A DNA stretch of 64,000 nt from Bacteroidia bacterium (GTDB lineage Bacteria > Bacteroidota > Bacteroidia > Chitinophagales > Chitinophagaceae): NCBI GenBank assembly GCA_030427635.1, contig JAUIBA010000009.1, positions 87,987 to 151,986 on the forward strand, given 5' to 3'. The notes below the pieces were generated by a model. That model ran no database searches. It was not told where the DNA came from and worked only from the letters and a program-made list of their open reading frames with translations. A program made the position numbers and the translations under genes. Shown in pieces: positions 9,594 to 20,091 of this stretch; position 1 is the stretch's first letter; each line of letters starts with the position of its first letter.

Positions 9594-10432
9594 GAGAGTT
9601 GTGCTTTCAGGCTCAGATCCATGCTTACTGCATGGTGCGTAAGTGCGCCCACTGATATATAATCCACCCCCGACTGTGCATAGTCAGTAATGTTATCAAG
9701 AGTAATGCCACCGGATGCCTCTGTTTCGTAGCGGCCATCTATAAGTGTTACCGCTTCTGCCAGCAGCTCCGGCGTGTAGTTATCCAGCATTATGCGGTGT
9801 ACATTGCCTACCGCCAGTATACGCTTCACATCATCTATGCTGCGGGTTTCCACCTCTATTTTCAGGTCCAGGCCATTGGCACTGAGATACTGATTGGTCT
9901 TTTCTATGGCCTGCTCTATACCGCCGCAGAAATCTATATGATTATCCTTGAGCATGACCATATCATACAGACCCATACGGTGGTTACTACCGCCACCTAT
10001 ACGCACAGCATCCTTCTCGCACATGCGAAAGAGAGGCGTTGTCTTACGGGTATCCAGTACAGTAGTATTGTACTGTGCTATAGCCTGTACATAAGTATTG
10101 GTAAGGGTAGCAATACCACTCATGCGCTGCATACAATTCAGCACCAGACGCTCTGCTTTAAGTATAGTATGTACACCGGCACTTACCTCAAAAGCTATTT
10201 CACCGGCCTGTACGCTATCGCCATCTTGCTTATATACCTGAAAAGCAGCATCGGGCTGCAGATAATGAAATATTGCCTGTGCCAGCTCCACACCGGCCAG
10301 CATTCCATTCTCCTTTATCTTCAGTATGGCCTTGCCCTGTGCCTGCGGGGCTATGCTGGACAAAGTAGAATAATCGCCTGGGCCTACATCTTCTCTGAGT
10401 GCTGCTTCTATAAATTCCTGTGTATTCAACAT
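9590..10432 (-). CDS. nadC: Nicotinate-nucleotide pyrophosphorylase (carboxylating)
   Basis: EDVGPGDYSTL; LNCMQRMSGIATLTNTYV; DTRKTTPLFRMCEKDAVRIGGGSNHRMGLYDMVMLKDNH; EASGGITLDNITDYAQSGVDYISVGALTH. Confidence 0.95.
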   Translation of the reverse strand: MLNTQEFIEAALREDVGPGDYSTLSSIAPQAQGKAILKIKENGMLAGVELAQAIFHYLQPDAAFQVYKQDGDSVQAGEIAFEVSAGVHTILKAERLVLNCMQRMSGIATLTNTYVQAIAQYNTTVLDTRKTTPLFRMCEKDAVRIGGGSNHRMGLYDMVMLKDNHIDFCGGIEQAIEKTNQYLSANGLDLKIEVETRSIDDVKRILAVGNVHRIMLDNYTPELLAEAVTLIDGRYETEASGGITLDNITDYAQSGVDYISVGALTHHAVSMDLSLKAQLS

Positions 10433-10555
10433 TGTGGATTTAGGTACAAAAAGTGCAAAATTATGAAATACAGATGGGGTAAATGATAAATTATCATTAC
10501 GTCACCAGCCGCCATAGTTATATACCTCAACTATTGTTTGCGTAATTTAACGGCT

Positions 10556-10885
10556 ATGGTTACAGAAGCTGCTTTCAGAAAAATGGCGCTTGCACTGCCC
10601 GATGTGACAGAGGAGCCGCACTTTGAGAAGCCCTCCTTTCGCCGCAAAGGAAAAATATTTGCCACCTACCACCGGGGCGATAATAAGGCCATGCTGAAGC
10701 TGACGCCTGTGCTGCAGGCTGTGTATGCAGCCTATGGACCAGATGTGTACCTGCCGGTACCGGGATACTGGGGCAGGCAGGGCGCAACCTTTGTACTACT
10801 GGCACTGGCCGATGAGACAGTTTTTGCCGAGGCGCTGCAGGCAGCATGGGAAGGTGTGGGCACAAAGAAAAAAGGAAAACAATAA
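10556..10885 (+). CDS. MmcQ/YjbR family DNA-binding protein
   Basis: FRKMALALPDVTEEPHFEKPSFRRKGKIFATYHRGDNKAMLKLTP; ATG chosen over upstream TTG. Confidence 0.85.
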   Translation: MVTEAAFRKMALALPDVTEEPHFEKPSFRRKGKIFATYHRGDNKAMLKLTPVLQAVYAAYGPDVYLPVPGYWGRQGATFVLLALADETVFAEALQAAWEGVGTKKKGKQ

Positions 10886-10967
10886 TCTTCACTACATACC
10901 GGGCACACGGTTTTTGCCCAATCGATGCCTTATTTGTACTTTGGCAGTATAAACAGATATATATACC

Positions 10968-13454
10968 GTGGCTGCGAAGAAAAAGCAACAGACAACCGGC
11001 AAACCTGCACCGGCAATGCAGGAGAAGCCTTCTGAAAAAGTAACCGTTGAGACGACGGCTACCATAACGGCCGACAGTTTACTGGAAAAGCTGGGAAAGA
11101 AATCAGTGTGGGTAGCGCTGGGGCTGCTGATGGTAGTAGCCGCCATTGTGTACCGTAAATATCTTTCAGGTGAGTTTGTCTTTTTCTTCAAGGATATAGG
11201 TAGCGATACGTACAACTATTCATTTCCGTACACCTACAGTGTGGCTGAGTACATACAGAAGTATGGTATGCCCTCATGGTCGTTCAACCGGTCTATGGGG
11301 CAGAGCCTCTACCCCTTTTGCCTGCGCGACCCTTTTGATTTGTTTATGTACATGAGCGGCCCTGAAAACCTGATACACGCTACTATCTATAAAGAGTATG
11401 CCAAAGTTGTGCTGGGCGGGCTGTTTTTCTTCTATTATCTGAGAACGGTGGGGCTTACGGCATTTACCTCTATAGCCGGCAGCCTTTTCTTTGCGTTCAG
11501 TGGCTTTATGGTAATAGGGGGCTCATGGGCGCTGTTCTCGTTTGAGGCTATGAATCTGGCACTGCTGCTGCTGGCCTTTGAGCAGCTGCTGCTGAAAAAG
11601 AACCTGCTGCTGTTCCCTATACCCATTTTCCTGTTTGGCGTATCACAGCCGTTTAACCTATGGGTGTATGGCATATTCCTGATAGCATATGCCATACTGC
11701 GCATGTACCAGACCGGCCTGTATGATGTAAAGAAGGGGGCCATACTGTTTCTGCAGATGGCGGGCCTTAGTGTGATAGGCCTTACGCTCAGTGGCTTTAT
11801 GGTGCTGGAAAACATAGTGCAGCTGCTGGAAAGCCCCCGTGGTAGTGGCAACACATCCTATGCACAGATACTTTCGTCCACACCCATGTTCAAAGCGGTA
11901 GATCAGTTTCAGCTGGGTACAGCTGTGACACGCTTCTTCTGCTCTGACCTCATGGGGGCGGGCAGTAACTTCAAGGGCTGGCAGAATACGCTGGAGGCAC
12001 CCTTGTTTTACTGTGGCATACCCAGCCTGGTGCTGCTGCCTCAGGTGTTCCCTGCGCTCAGTAAAAAGCTGAAGATTGCTTTTCTCGCATTTCTGGCGCT
12101 GTGGCTGCTGCCGCTGTTCTTCCCCTGGTTCCGTTATGCTTTCTGGCTGTTTACCGGCGACTATTACAGGGCATACTCTATGGTGGTGGCCTGTGTACTG
12201 CTATTTTACGCTGCCATGGGGTTGGATACGATAGTGCGCACTCGCAAGGTAAACCTGCCCATACTGGGTATAACTGTGGCAGTCCTCTTTATGCTGCTTA
12301 ACTACCCTTATTTCCCCGATGGCTCGTATATAGATTCTGCCGTTTTCACCTTTGTATGCTTTATGGTGCTGGTATATGGCGTGGTGCTTTTCCTCATGGG
12401 CAGGAAGGGCAGCCCGGCTTATATGGGCTATATACTGCTGGCAGCCATAGCGCTGGAGGTAAGTTACTTTGCCGGCATGTCGGTAAATGACCGTGAGCCG
12501 ATAAGCACTGCAGAGCTTACAGAGAAAAAGGGTTATAACGACTATACAATGGATGCCCTGGCAGCCATCAGAAAAACGGACAATTCATTCTTCAGAGTAG
12601 ATAAGGCCTATGCATCATCGCCCGCCATACACTACTCTCTTAATGATGCGCTCACCCAGAACTACCGCGGAACCAGCGGCTACAACTCATTCAATCAGCT
12701 CTATTATATACGCTTCCTGCAGCTGCTGGGCATATCAGACCGGAATAACGAGCAGGAATCGCGCTGGGCACGTGGCCTGATAGGCAGGCCGCTGCTGGAA
12801 AGTGCCAATCGTGTAAAGTATATGATGGATAAGGGCTTTACCATGCCTATATGGCGGGTGGTAGGCGACTCCATAGGCACCTATGGCGATGTGCGGGTTT
12901 TCCGTAACCGCTACCTGCTGCCATTTGGCTATACCTATAGCCGGTACATAAAAGAAAGCGTATTTGATGCGCTGTCCAATACACAGAAGGACTTTGTATC
13001 GCTGCAGGCATGTGTAGTGCCGGACGACAAGATAAGCGTGCTGAATGGTATGCAGGAGTTTCGCCTGAGCGATACCATACCGGCAGAAGCCTTTAACCTG
13101 GATGTGTACCGAAGCAAAATAGATGAGCTGGGCCGCGACAGCCTGGTAACAACTACCCTGCAGGAAACCCACATAGCGGGCAAGGTAACAACCGGCAGTG
13201 CAAAAATGCTGTACCTGACCGTACCCTATGACGAGGGCTGGAACCTGACCGTAGATGGTAAGCCACAGACCTCACAGATTGTATTTGCCGGTATGACGGG
13301 CATACCGCTTACTCAGGGAACACATAACATAGAATTTACTTATAAACTGCGGTATGTAGGCAAAGGCATGATACTTACCATACTGGGACTGCTGGCCTAT
13401 GCCGGCCTGTGGATAGTGGTGCGCAAAAACTCAAAAGCTGCTGTAATCGCTTAA
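10968..13454 (+). CDS. YfhO family polytopic membrane protein
   Basis: 828 aa with many TM segments; C-terminal VPYDEGWNLTVDGKPQ ... GIPLTQGTHNIEFTYKL typical of YfhO; GTG start. Confidence 0.85.
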   Translation: MAAKKKQQTTGKPAPAMQEKPSEKVTVETTATITADSLLEKLGKKSVWVALGLLMVVAAIVYRKYLSGEFVFFFKDIGSDTYNYSFPYTYSVAEYIQKYGMPSWSFNRSMGQSLYPFCLRDPFDLFMYMSGPENLIHATIYKEYAKVVLGGLFFFYYLRTVGLTAFTSIAGSLFFAFSGFMVIGGSWALFSFEAMNLALLLLAFEQLLLKKNLLLFPIPIFLFGVSQPFNLWVYGIFLIAYAILRMYQTGLYDVKKGAILFLQMAGLSVIGLTLSGFMVLENIVQLLESPRGSGNTSYAQILSSTPMFKAVDQFQLGTAVTRFFCSDLMGAGSNFKGWQNTLEAPLFYCGIPSLVLLPQVFPALSKKLKIAFLAFLALWLLPLFFPWFRYAFWLFTGDYYRAYSMVVACVLLFYAAMGLDTIVRTRKVNLPILGITVAVLFMLLNYPYFPDGSYIDSAVFTFVCFMVLVYGVVLFLMGRKGSPAYMGYILLAAIALEVSYFAGMSVNDREPISTAELTEKKGYNDYTMDALAAIRKTDNSFFRVDKAYASSPAIHYSLNDALTQNYRGTSGYNSFNQLYYIRFLQLLGISDRNNEQESRWARGLIGRPLLESANRVKYMMDKGFTMPIWRVVGDSIGTYGDVRVFRNRYLLPFGYTYSRYIKESVFDALSNTQKDFVSLQACVVPDDKISVLNGMQEFRLSDTIPAEAFNLDVYRSKIDELGRDSLVTTTLQETHIAGKVTTGSAKMLYLTVPYDEGWNLTVDGKPQTSQIVFAGMTGIPLTQGTHNIEFTYKLRYVGKGMILTILGLLAYAGLWIVVRKNSKAAVIA

Positions 13455-13471
13455 TTCTTATATTTACAGCC

Positions 13472-14815
13472 ATGCGTTTTCTGACGGGATTTTGTTTTTT
13501 GTTTCTGATAGGATTTTCGGTGTACGGTCAGGCTGGAAAGCCTAAAGCTGCTGCGCCCAAACAGCTTACCGCTGAGAAAGCAAAGGCGGGCAAGGGCAAT
13601 GTGCAATCTATGTACAATGTAGGCTGTTACTACTACTACGGCACCGGCGTGCAGGTAAACTTTCTCACGGCCAGCCAATGGCTTACAAAAGCTGCCAACA
13701 AAAATCACGTAGACGCTATGCTGCTGCTGGCCGACATATATGATGAGGGTGGCAGTGGCGTAAAAAAAGATGCCACAAAGTGCCTGAGCTGGTATAAGAA
13801 AGCTGCAGCAAAAGGCAGCTCTGATGCCGCCTATGAGCTGGGAGAAAAATATGAGAATGGCGATGGTGTAACAGAAAATATGGTTGAGGCGGTAAAGTGG
13901 TACACCATAGCAGCAGAAAAGGGCGATGGTGATGCTATGATAGCACTGGCATTCTGCTATATGGATGGTGACGGCGTAACTGCCGACCAGACAGAAGGAC
14001 GCCGATGGTTCCTAAAAGCAGCAGAAGCCGGCCTGCCTGAGGCAATGCGCTACCTGGGCGATTTCTTTGCCCAGGCCGATATGGGTAATGACTGCAAAAA
14101 CGCCATCACATGGTACATGAAAGCGGCAGATGCGGGTGACAGCGTATCGGTAAAGCCGGTAGGTGTAATGCTGATGAAGGATGAGTGCCCAGGCACGGAC
14201 AAAGCTACCATTGCTTCATGGATGAAGCGCAAGGCCGACGATGGTAATGCGGAAGCCTGCTTTTATATGGGTGGCTTTTATATAACCGGCATGGGTGTAC
14301 CCCGCAATAGCGGACGTGGAATGGAATATCTTATAAAGAACCATGAGCTGAGTGGCATATCGGGCGCAGCAAGAAACTATTCTACCAATAACCTGTTCAC
14401 ACTCTATAACTCGGGAGAACTGCCCGAAAGTGATAAAAGAGTGCTGCTGAACTGGTTTGAAAAAACGGCAACAGAAACTAATGACGATGAAATGATGGCT
14501 GTGATAGCCAATATATTTCTCAATAAAGAGCCTGCCAGTGGCAACGATTACAGAGCCGGTTATGAATGGGCTTTAAAATCGGCCGAAAGAGGTAATCCTG
14601 GCGGCTGTTTCTGGCTGGGCTTCATCTATTACAAAGGGCTGGGCGACGTGCCGCAGAGTGACAGCAAAGCATTCTCATGGATACTGAAAGCTGCACAGAA
14701 AGGCGATAAGGATGCCATGAAGCTGGTGAGCTCATTCTATGAGTTTGGTACCGGTACTACCCGCAATCCGCTGAAAGCAGCAGAGTGGAAGGCAAAAGCT
14801 GAGGTGGAGGAGTAA
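13472..14815 (+). CDS. SEL1-like repeat (tetratricopeptide) secreted protein
   Basis: Signal peptide MRFLTGFCFLFLIGFSVYG; repeated A-x-x-W-Y/F-x-K-A-A-x-x-G Sel1 units. ORF-track start 13409 overlaps the upstream gene, so ATG 13472 preferred. Confidence 0.9.
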   Translation: MRFLTGFCFLFLIGFSVYGQAGKPKAAAPKQLTAEKAKAGKGNVQSMYNVGCYYYYGTGVQVNFLTASQWLTKAANKNHVDAMLLLADIYDEGGSGVKKDATKCLSWYKKAAAKGSSDAAYELGEKYENGDGVTENMVEAVKWYTIAAEKGDGDAMIALAFCYMDGDGVTADQTEGRRWFLKAAEAGLPEAMRYLGDFFAQADMGNDCKNAITWYMKAADAGDSVSVKPVGVMLMKDECPGTDKATIASWMKRKADDGNAEACFYMGGFYITGMGVPRNSGRGMEYLIKNHELSGISGAARNYSTNNLFTLYNSGELPESDKRVLLNWFEKTATETNDDEMMAVIANIFLNKEPASGNDYRAGYEWALKSAERGNPGGCFWLGFIYYKGLGDVPQSDSKAFSWILKAAQKGDKDAMKLVSSFYEFGTGTTRNPLKAAEWKAKAEVEE

Positions 14816-14826
14816 GTGTAATATCT

Positions 14827-14834
14827 TACTTTTG
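14827..14834 (+). promoter_or_regulatory. TAnnTTTG -7 element (TACTTTTG) four nt before the ATG
   Basis: TACTTTTG then CAGT-ATG at 14839. Confidence 0.45.
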
Positions 14835-14838
14835 CAGT

Positions 14839-16113
14839 ATGTATCACCATATTCCCCGTGCGAAGACCCTTTCCGCACTCCTCACCATCGTATGCGCTGT
14901 TGTGGTTATGAACAATGCCACAGCCCGTACAAAGCGCATCTTCTTTGCAGGTAACAGCTACACTTATACCAACTCCATGCCCGACATGCTGAAGGCCCTG
15001 GCTACAGCCATGGGCGACACCGTCGTCTATGCAATGTCGGCACCGGGTGGGCATACCTTTCAGCAGCATACTACCAATACTACTACGCTTACCGGTATCA
15101 CATCACAGCCGTGGGATATAGTAATACTACAGGAGCAGAGCCAGATACCCTCCTTCCCTCCGGCACAGGTAGCTACTGACTGCTACCCCTATGCACGCTG
15201 GCTGGACAGCTTTATCAATGACTATGACTCCTGTATAGAAACCATGTTTATGATGACATGGGGCCGCAAAAACGGAGATGCTATGAACTGTGCCTCCTAC
15301 CCAGTGGTGTGTACCTATGCCGGTATGCAGGGCAGGCTACGGGAAAGCTATCTGGAAATGACCATGAACAATCATGCCTCGGTAGCGCCGGTAGGTGCAG
15401 CGTGGAAGGTAGTTGTAGACAGCTTTCCGGCAATAGAGCTTTACCAGCCCGATGAGTCGCACCCATCTGTAGCAGGCTCCTACCTGGAAGCATGTGTGCT
15501 TTATGCATCTGCATTTCACCGCAGTCCTGAAGGCTGTAGTTATGTGAGCAGTCTTACCCCATCGGTAGCCGCTACCCTGCAGCGTATAGCGGCCCGTGTA
15601 ACGCTGGACAGTCTGGAGCAATGGCAGCAGTACGGGCATTATCCTCATGCCGCATTCACCTATGCACTTACAACGCCGGCTACGGTGAACCTAACCAATA
15701 CTTCCCAGCGTGCCGATAGCTACGTATGGCAGTTTGGCGACGGAGGCACGGCTGCTACGGCCAGCCCCAGCCATACCTATACAGCATCAGGCACCTATAC
15801 CATTACCCTCACTGCTACCAACGACTGCAGCAGTAACATAAGTACCGACACGGTAACGGTAACCGGCACAACCGGTATAGATAATATACATAGCAGCAGC
15901 AACGTAATGATTATGAACAGCGGTAATGGTCATATCAGTTTCGTGCTGCCAGGCGCCGGTCATCTATCTGTTTATGACATAAACGGGAGAACTATCAGAA
16001 GCTATGACAGAACGGCTAATGCGCAGGTAACTGATATGTTTCCTGCCGGGTTATACCTGTACCGCTTCACTACCACTGAGGGCAGCATTACCGGTAAGTT
16101 CAGCACTTATTAA
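14839..16113 (+). CDS. DUF4886/SGNH-like domain + PKD domain + T9SS C-terminal sorting domain protein
   Basis: KRIFFAGNSYTYTNSMPDMLKALA ... WDIVILQEQSQIP ... DESHPSVAGSYLEACVLY; PKD DSYVWQFGDGGTAATASPSHTYTASGTYTITLTATN; type A-like CTD LSVYDINGRTIRSYD...FPAGLYLYRFTTTEGSITGKFSTY. Confidence 0.82.
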   Translation: MYHHIPRAKTLSALLTIVCAVVVMNNATARTKRIFFAGNSYTYTNSMPDMLKALATAMGDTVVYAMSAPGGHTFQQHTTNTTTLTGITSQPWDIVILQEQSQIPSFPPAQVATDCYPYARWLDSFINDYDSCIETMFMMTWGRKNGDAMNCASYPVVCTYAGMQGRLRESYLEMTMNNHASVAPVGAAWKVVVDSFPAIELYQPDESHPSVAGSYLEACVLYASAFHRSPEGCSYVSSLTPSVAATLQRIAARVTLDSLEQWQQYGHYPHAAFTYALTTPATVNLTNTSQRADSYVWQFGDGGTAATASPSHTYTASGTYTITLTATNDCSSNISTDTVTVTGTTGIDNIHSSSNVMIMNSGNGHISFVLPGAGHLSVYDINGRTIRSYDRTANAQVTDMFPAGLYLYRFTTTEGSITGKFSTY

Positions 16114-16940
16114 ATGGGAATGTCTATACGTATCTGGCGGGTATAAGGTTTACCGTTGGCATCCTTACCTACTATCTTCCACATCACAGCCCGTAACTCG
16201 CCATGCAGTGGCGACTGATTTACCGAGCGCACTTTGCGCACATCGTTAATCATGTCATTCATCTTGCTGCGGCTTACGCGATGCTTGCGTGCGGCCTTCT
16301 GCACGGCAGAGCGTATATCGCCCGCATTGGCCCGGTGGTATTGTATAGAGCCCTTATCCAGACCAGTGATGCCATATTTGTTTCCTGAACCGTTCACCTC
16401 TTTCCACGATGCTGTAATGGTGAGTGCATCAAGAATGATATCGCCTATATCGCTCTTCATCATTACCACCGACTGGTAGCGCTGATATACTTTTACTATT
16501 TCACCACCCTCTGGTTTCAGCAGCAGGGTTCCTCCGTTTATTTCACCTCCGTTGAGCATATAAGACGCTCCATAGGCTTTACGCAGGTCAGAACTACCAC
16601 CGATTTTTACATCCAGGCCGGGTATCATTACCGTAAGCTCACCAAACTCTGCTTTAAGGCCTGGGCCGGATGGCAGCGCTGCCACAGCCTGCTCCTGCGG
16701 GGCCGGTTTTGCAACAGTATCTGTTTTTGCGGGCTCTTCCTCGGGGTCTTTGGATGGTGGTATTACCGGTTGCAGGTCGGTAACAAGGTCTTTCAGCTGT
16801 TGCTCATCTGCTTCTGTAACAATAGAGGCAGAGTCGCCAAGAACAATGGGGGTGCCATCATTACTACCTCCGTCATTGCAGGAAGCAGTAAGCAATGCAA
16901 TGCCTGCCGTAAGTGCGATAATATGCCACCGTTTATTCAT
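16110..16940 (-). CDS. Hypothetical lipoprotein
   Basis: Lipobox-like LTASCND after a hydrophobic N-terminus; no recognised domain. Confidence 0.65.
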   Translation of the reverse strand: MNKRWHIIALTAGIALLTASCNDGGSNDGTPIVLGDSASIVTEADEQQLKDLVTDLQPVIPPSKDPEEEPAKTDTVAKPAPQEQAVAALPSGPGLKAEFGELTVMIPGLDVKIGGSSDLRKAYGASYMLNGGEINGGTLLLKPEGGEIVKVYQRYQSVVMMKSDIGDIILDALTITASWKEVNGSGNKYGITGLDKGSIQYHRANAGDIRSAVQKAARKHRVSRSKMNDMINDVRKVRSVNQSPLHGELRAVMWKIVGKDANGKPYTRQIRIDIPI

Positions 16941-16996
16941 TGTTCAGGGACGAATTTACAGAAACCGGCCGACTTTAGCCGCCAGCTTCCCGATTA

Positions 16997-18973
16997 TCAA
17001 TAGCTCAGCAGCTTCTGCACCGCTGCATCCAGCCGTGCCGAAGCCATAAAGTTCTTTTCCAGTTCAATAGCAAAAGGTACAGGAGTATCCAGACTGGCAC
17101 AGCGTACCAGCGGCCCGTCCAGTAGATCAAAACAATACTCTGCTATCCACGCTGCTATCTCACCACCCAGGCCTCCAAAGAGGGTATCTTCATGCAGCAG
17201 CAGCACCTTGCCGGTAGCACCCACTGCCGTTGCTATAGCCTCATAGTCCAATGGCAGCAGTGTGCGCAGGTCCAGTATATAGCAGGACACATCAGGGTGT
17301 GCGGCAGCCCATGTCTGCGCCCAGTGTACCCCCATACCGTAAGTAATGATAGTAACATCATCGCCCTCCTGCACCAGGCGGGCCTTACCTATCTCTACCG
17401 TATAGTATTCATCAGGCACCATGCCGCTTATACTGCGGTACAGCCCTTTATGCTCAAAGTACATAACGGGGTTAGGGTCCTGAATGGCTGCATTGATAAG
17501 TCCTTTAGCATCGGCAGGCGTGGAGGGATATACTACCTTCAGGCCGGGCACATGGGTAAACCATGCCTCTGTACTCTGTGAGTGGAACGGACCAGCACCT
17601 ACACCGCCGCCCGTAGGCATACGTATCACCACATCTGCATTCTGCCCCCAGCGGTAGTGTATCTTGGCCAGGTTATTTACTATCTGGTTAAAGCCCACCG
17701 TTACAAAGTCAGAGAACTGCATCTCCATCATCGCCTTATGCTTTTTGATAGAGAGGCCCAGAGCCGCACCTACAATAGCACTCTCGCACAGGGGCGTATT
17801 GCGCACACGCTCCTTGCCAAATGTGGCTGTAAAGCCATCTGTTACCTTAAAGGCCCCGCCATACTCAGCTATATCCTGCCCCATGAGCACCAGCTGCGGA
17901 TAGCGCTCCATGCTCTGGCGCAGACCATCGCTCAGTGCCTGAATAAACTTCTTCTCTGTGCCCTGCGATACGGGATGCACTACGGCTTCCGTAGCAGGCG
18001 CATATATATCGGCTAGCTCTTCTGTAGTGTCTGCTACTACAGGAGGGGCTGCAAATCCCTTTGCCAGACCGTCTTCTATATCATGCTGTATGCCGGCACG
18101 TATATCGGCTATTTTAGCTTCATCCAGCAGACCTATGCTTGTCAGATACTGCTCATAATTGTGAAGCGGGTCTTTTTTACCCCATTCTTCAAACAGCTCT
18201 TTGGGTACATATTTTACACCACTGGCCTCTTCATGGCCTCTCATGCGAAAGGTCATACACTCTATAAGTACCGGCTTCTGCTCTTTGATACAGTATTCGC
18301 GGGCCTTCTGCACCTCGCGGTACACCTCCAGTATGTTATTGCCATCTATGGTAATGCCGCGCATACCGTAGCCCACAGCCCTGTCGGCCAGCTGCTCACA
18401 TACAAACTGCTCATTGACAGGTGTGCTGAGACCGTAACCATTGTTTTCTATAATGAATATAACCGGTAGCCCCCATACAGCAGCTACATTGAGCGCCTCA
18501 TGAAAGTCGCCCTCAGAGGTACCACCATCACCTGAGAATGCTACCGATACTTTTTCTTCTTTTTTCAGCTTATGTGCCAGCGCCACACCATCGGCTATAG
18601 CCAACTGCGGCCCCAGGTGCGATATCATGCCACATATATGATATTCGTTGGCGCCAAAGTGAAATGAGCGCTCACGCCCCTTGCTGAAGCCATCTTTACT
18701 ACCCTGCCACTGCCTGAACAGCTTATCGAAAGGCATTTTACGTACGGTAAAAACACCCAGATTGCGGTGCAGCGGCATTACATACTCATCTGCATCCAAT
18801 GCCATAGTAGCACCTACAGCTATTGCCTCCTGACCTATGCCGCTGAACCATTTACTGATACGACCCTGACGCAGCAGCACCAGCATCTTTTCCTCAATCA
18901 TACGCGGACGCAGCACCTCGGCATAGAGTTGCAGTAAAAGCTCATCAGACAGGCCATTACGGTCGAATTGCAT
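16997..18973 (-). CDS. Branched-chain 2-oxoacid (2-oxoisovalerate) dehydrogenase E1, alpha-beta fused
   Basis: E1 alpha GQEAIAVGATMALDADEYVMPLHRNLG, GDGGTSEGDFHEALNVAAVWGLPVIFIIENNGYG; E1 beta MGQDIAEYGGAFKVTDGF...RVRNTPLCESAIVGAALGLS. Confidence 0.93.
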   Translation of the reverse strand: MQFDRNGLSDELLLQLYAEVLRPRMIEEKMLVLLRQGRISKWFSGIGQEAIAVGATMALDADEYVMPLHRNLGVFTVRKMPFDKLFRQWQGSKDGFSKGRERSFHFGANEYHICGMISHLGPQLAIADGVALAHKLKKEEKVSVAFSGDGGTSEGDFHEALNVAAVWGLPVIFIIENNGYGLSTPVNEQFVCEQLADRAVGYGMRGITIDGNNILEVYREVQKAREYCIKEQKPVLIECMTFRMRGHEEASGVKYVPKELFEEWGKKDPLHNYEQYLTSIGLLDEAKIADIRAGIQHDIEDGLAKGFAAPPVVADTTEELADIYAPATEAVVHPVSQGTEKKFIQALSDGLRQSMERYPQLVLMGQDIAEYGGAFKVTDGFTATFGKERVRNTPLCESAIVGAALGLSIKKHKAMMEMQFSDFVTVGFNQIVNNLAKIHYRWGQNADVVIRMPTGGGVGAGPFHSQSTEAWFTHVPGLKVVYPSTPADAKGLINAAIQDPNPVMYFEHKGLYRSISGMVPDEYYTVEIGKARLVQEGDDVTIITYGMGVHWAQTWAAAHPDVSCYILDLRTLLPLDYEAIATAVGATGKVLLLHEDTLFGGLGGEIAAWIAEYCFDLLDGPLVRCASLDTPVPFAIELEKNFMASARLDAAVQKLLSY

Positions 18974-19100
18974 AGCATTAATTTAGCTGCAAATGTAAAA
19001 CGGTATATCGTAATGCCGACTTAAATTTTAGCAGGGGCTTCCCGTCTCTGTGGCAAAAATATTCCTCTGTTCTTGTTACTTTCGGATAACAAAATATTCT

Positions 19101-19787
19101 ATGATGAAATACCTTGCAGCAGCGGTGGTACTGATGACGTGTTGCAGTTTTGTTTCTTTCCGGTTTGTACAGAAAAATGAACAGGAGTGGGACCTGTACA
19201 TCTATCCGCTTGCGGTGGATACTGTTAATACATACATTGTACAGCACTGTAAACTTATGCCACGTACCAGTGTGCAACGCATACACAGCAAGGTATGGGA
19301 GGAGCTGCAACAAGGATACCTGACTACCGAAAAATTCTTCCTGCGGGGAGAAGAGGTGAGGAACCTGGCACATTATCCGGCAGTGGGGGTGGAGAAAGAG
19401 CAATGGGTGAGCAGCTTGTATAATGGCGGTGAGCGGGATAGCCATGGAGTGCGTGTGCGGGCTACAGGTATGTCCAGCACACTGGTGATTGAAGACTCTT
19501 TTACCGTCACGACCACCTATTATCCCAACGGTCTCCTAAAAGGCTGCTCAGTAAGCAACCGGCCGGACAGGGGCAGCATGCTGGCATGCGACTCTCTGCA
19601 CAAGACCTTCTCCACGGGTACCATTCGTTACGGTATTACGTCCGTTTACGACACTTTATATATACGCAATGATGAGGATGGCACTGAAACAATACGCATG
19701 TATGAATCAGATGTTGATGAGCTATATGGGAACTGGTGCACCTACAACCGGGAAGGGGAGCTAACAGAATCGCTATGGTTCAAATAA
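19101..19787 (+). CDS. Hypothetical secreted protein (toxin-antitoxin MORN-like tail possible)
   Basis: Signal-like MMKYLAAAVVLMTCCSFVSF; tail YGNWCTYNREGELTESLWFK resembles MORN-like variant repeats. Confidence 0.55.
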   Translation: MMKYLAAAVVLMTCCSFVSFRFVQKNEQEWDLYIYPLAVDTVNTYIVQHCKLMPRTSVQRIHSKVWEELQQGYLTTEKFFLRGEEVRNLAHYPAVGVEKEQWVSSLYNGGERDSHGVRVRATGMSSTLVIEDSFTVTTTYYPNGLLKGCSVSNRPDRGSMLACDSLHKTFSTGTIRYGITSVYDTLYIRNDEDGTETIRMYESDVDELYGNWCTYNREGELTESLWFK

Positions 19788-19797
19788 GTGTGGGATA

Positions 19798-20037
19798 CTA
19801 CCGCACATAGCAGGGCACATCACCAGACTGTGCATAGGCTTTCAGATAAGAGCCATGTGCATAGCAGGCATTGCGGGCCTCATTGATAGTCTGGCCTTTC
19901 ACTATAGTTTCCTGAGTACTGGGTGTATTGGCGTAGCGGTCGGTATAAGTGCACACACAGGTATACTCTCTCTTGGTACAAGACACCACTATAGCTGCTG
20001 CAAAAAACACTGCTCCGGCAATTAATACTTTTTTCAT
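19798..20037 (-). CDS. Small hypothetical lipoprotein
   Basis: MKKVLIAGAVFFAAAIVVSCTKREYTCVCTY lipobox. Confidence 0.65.
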   Translation of the reverse strand: MKKVLIAGAVFFAAAIVVSCTKREYTCVCTYTDRYANTPSTQETIVKGQTINEARNACYAHGSYLKAYAQSGDVPCYVR

Positions 20038-20091
20038 ACCTGTATCTGTACGTTTGCGAAGGGTAAATTTAAGTAAAGATGACAATATTTA

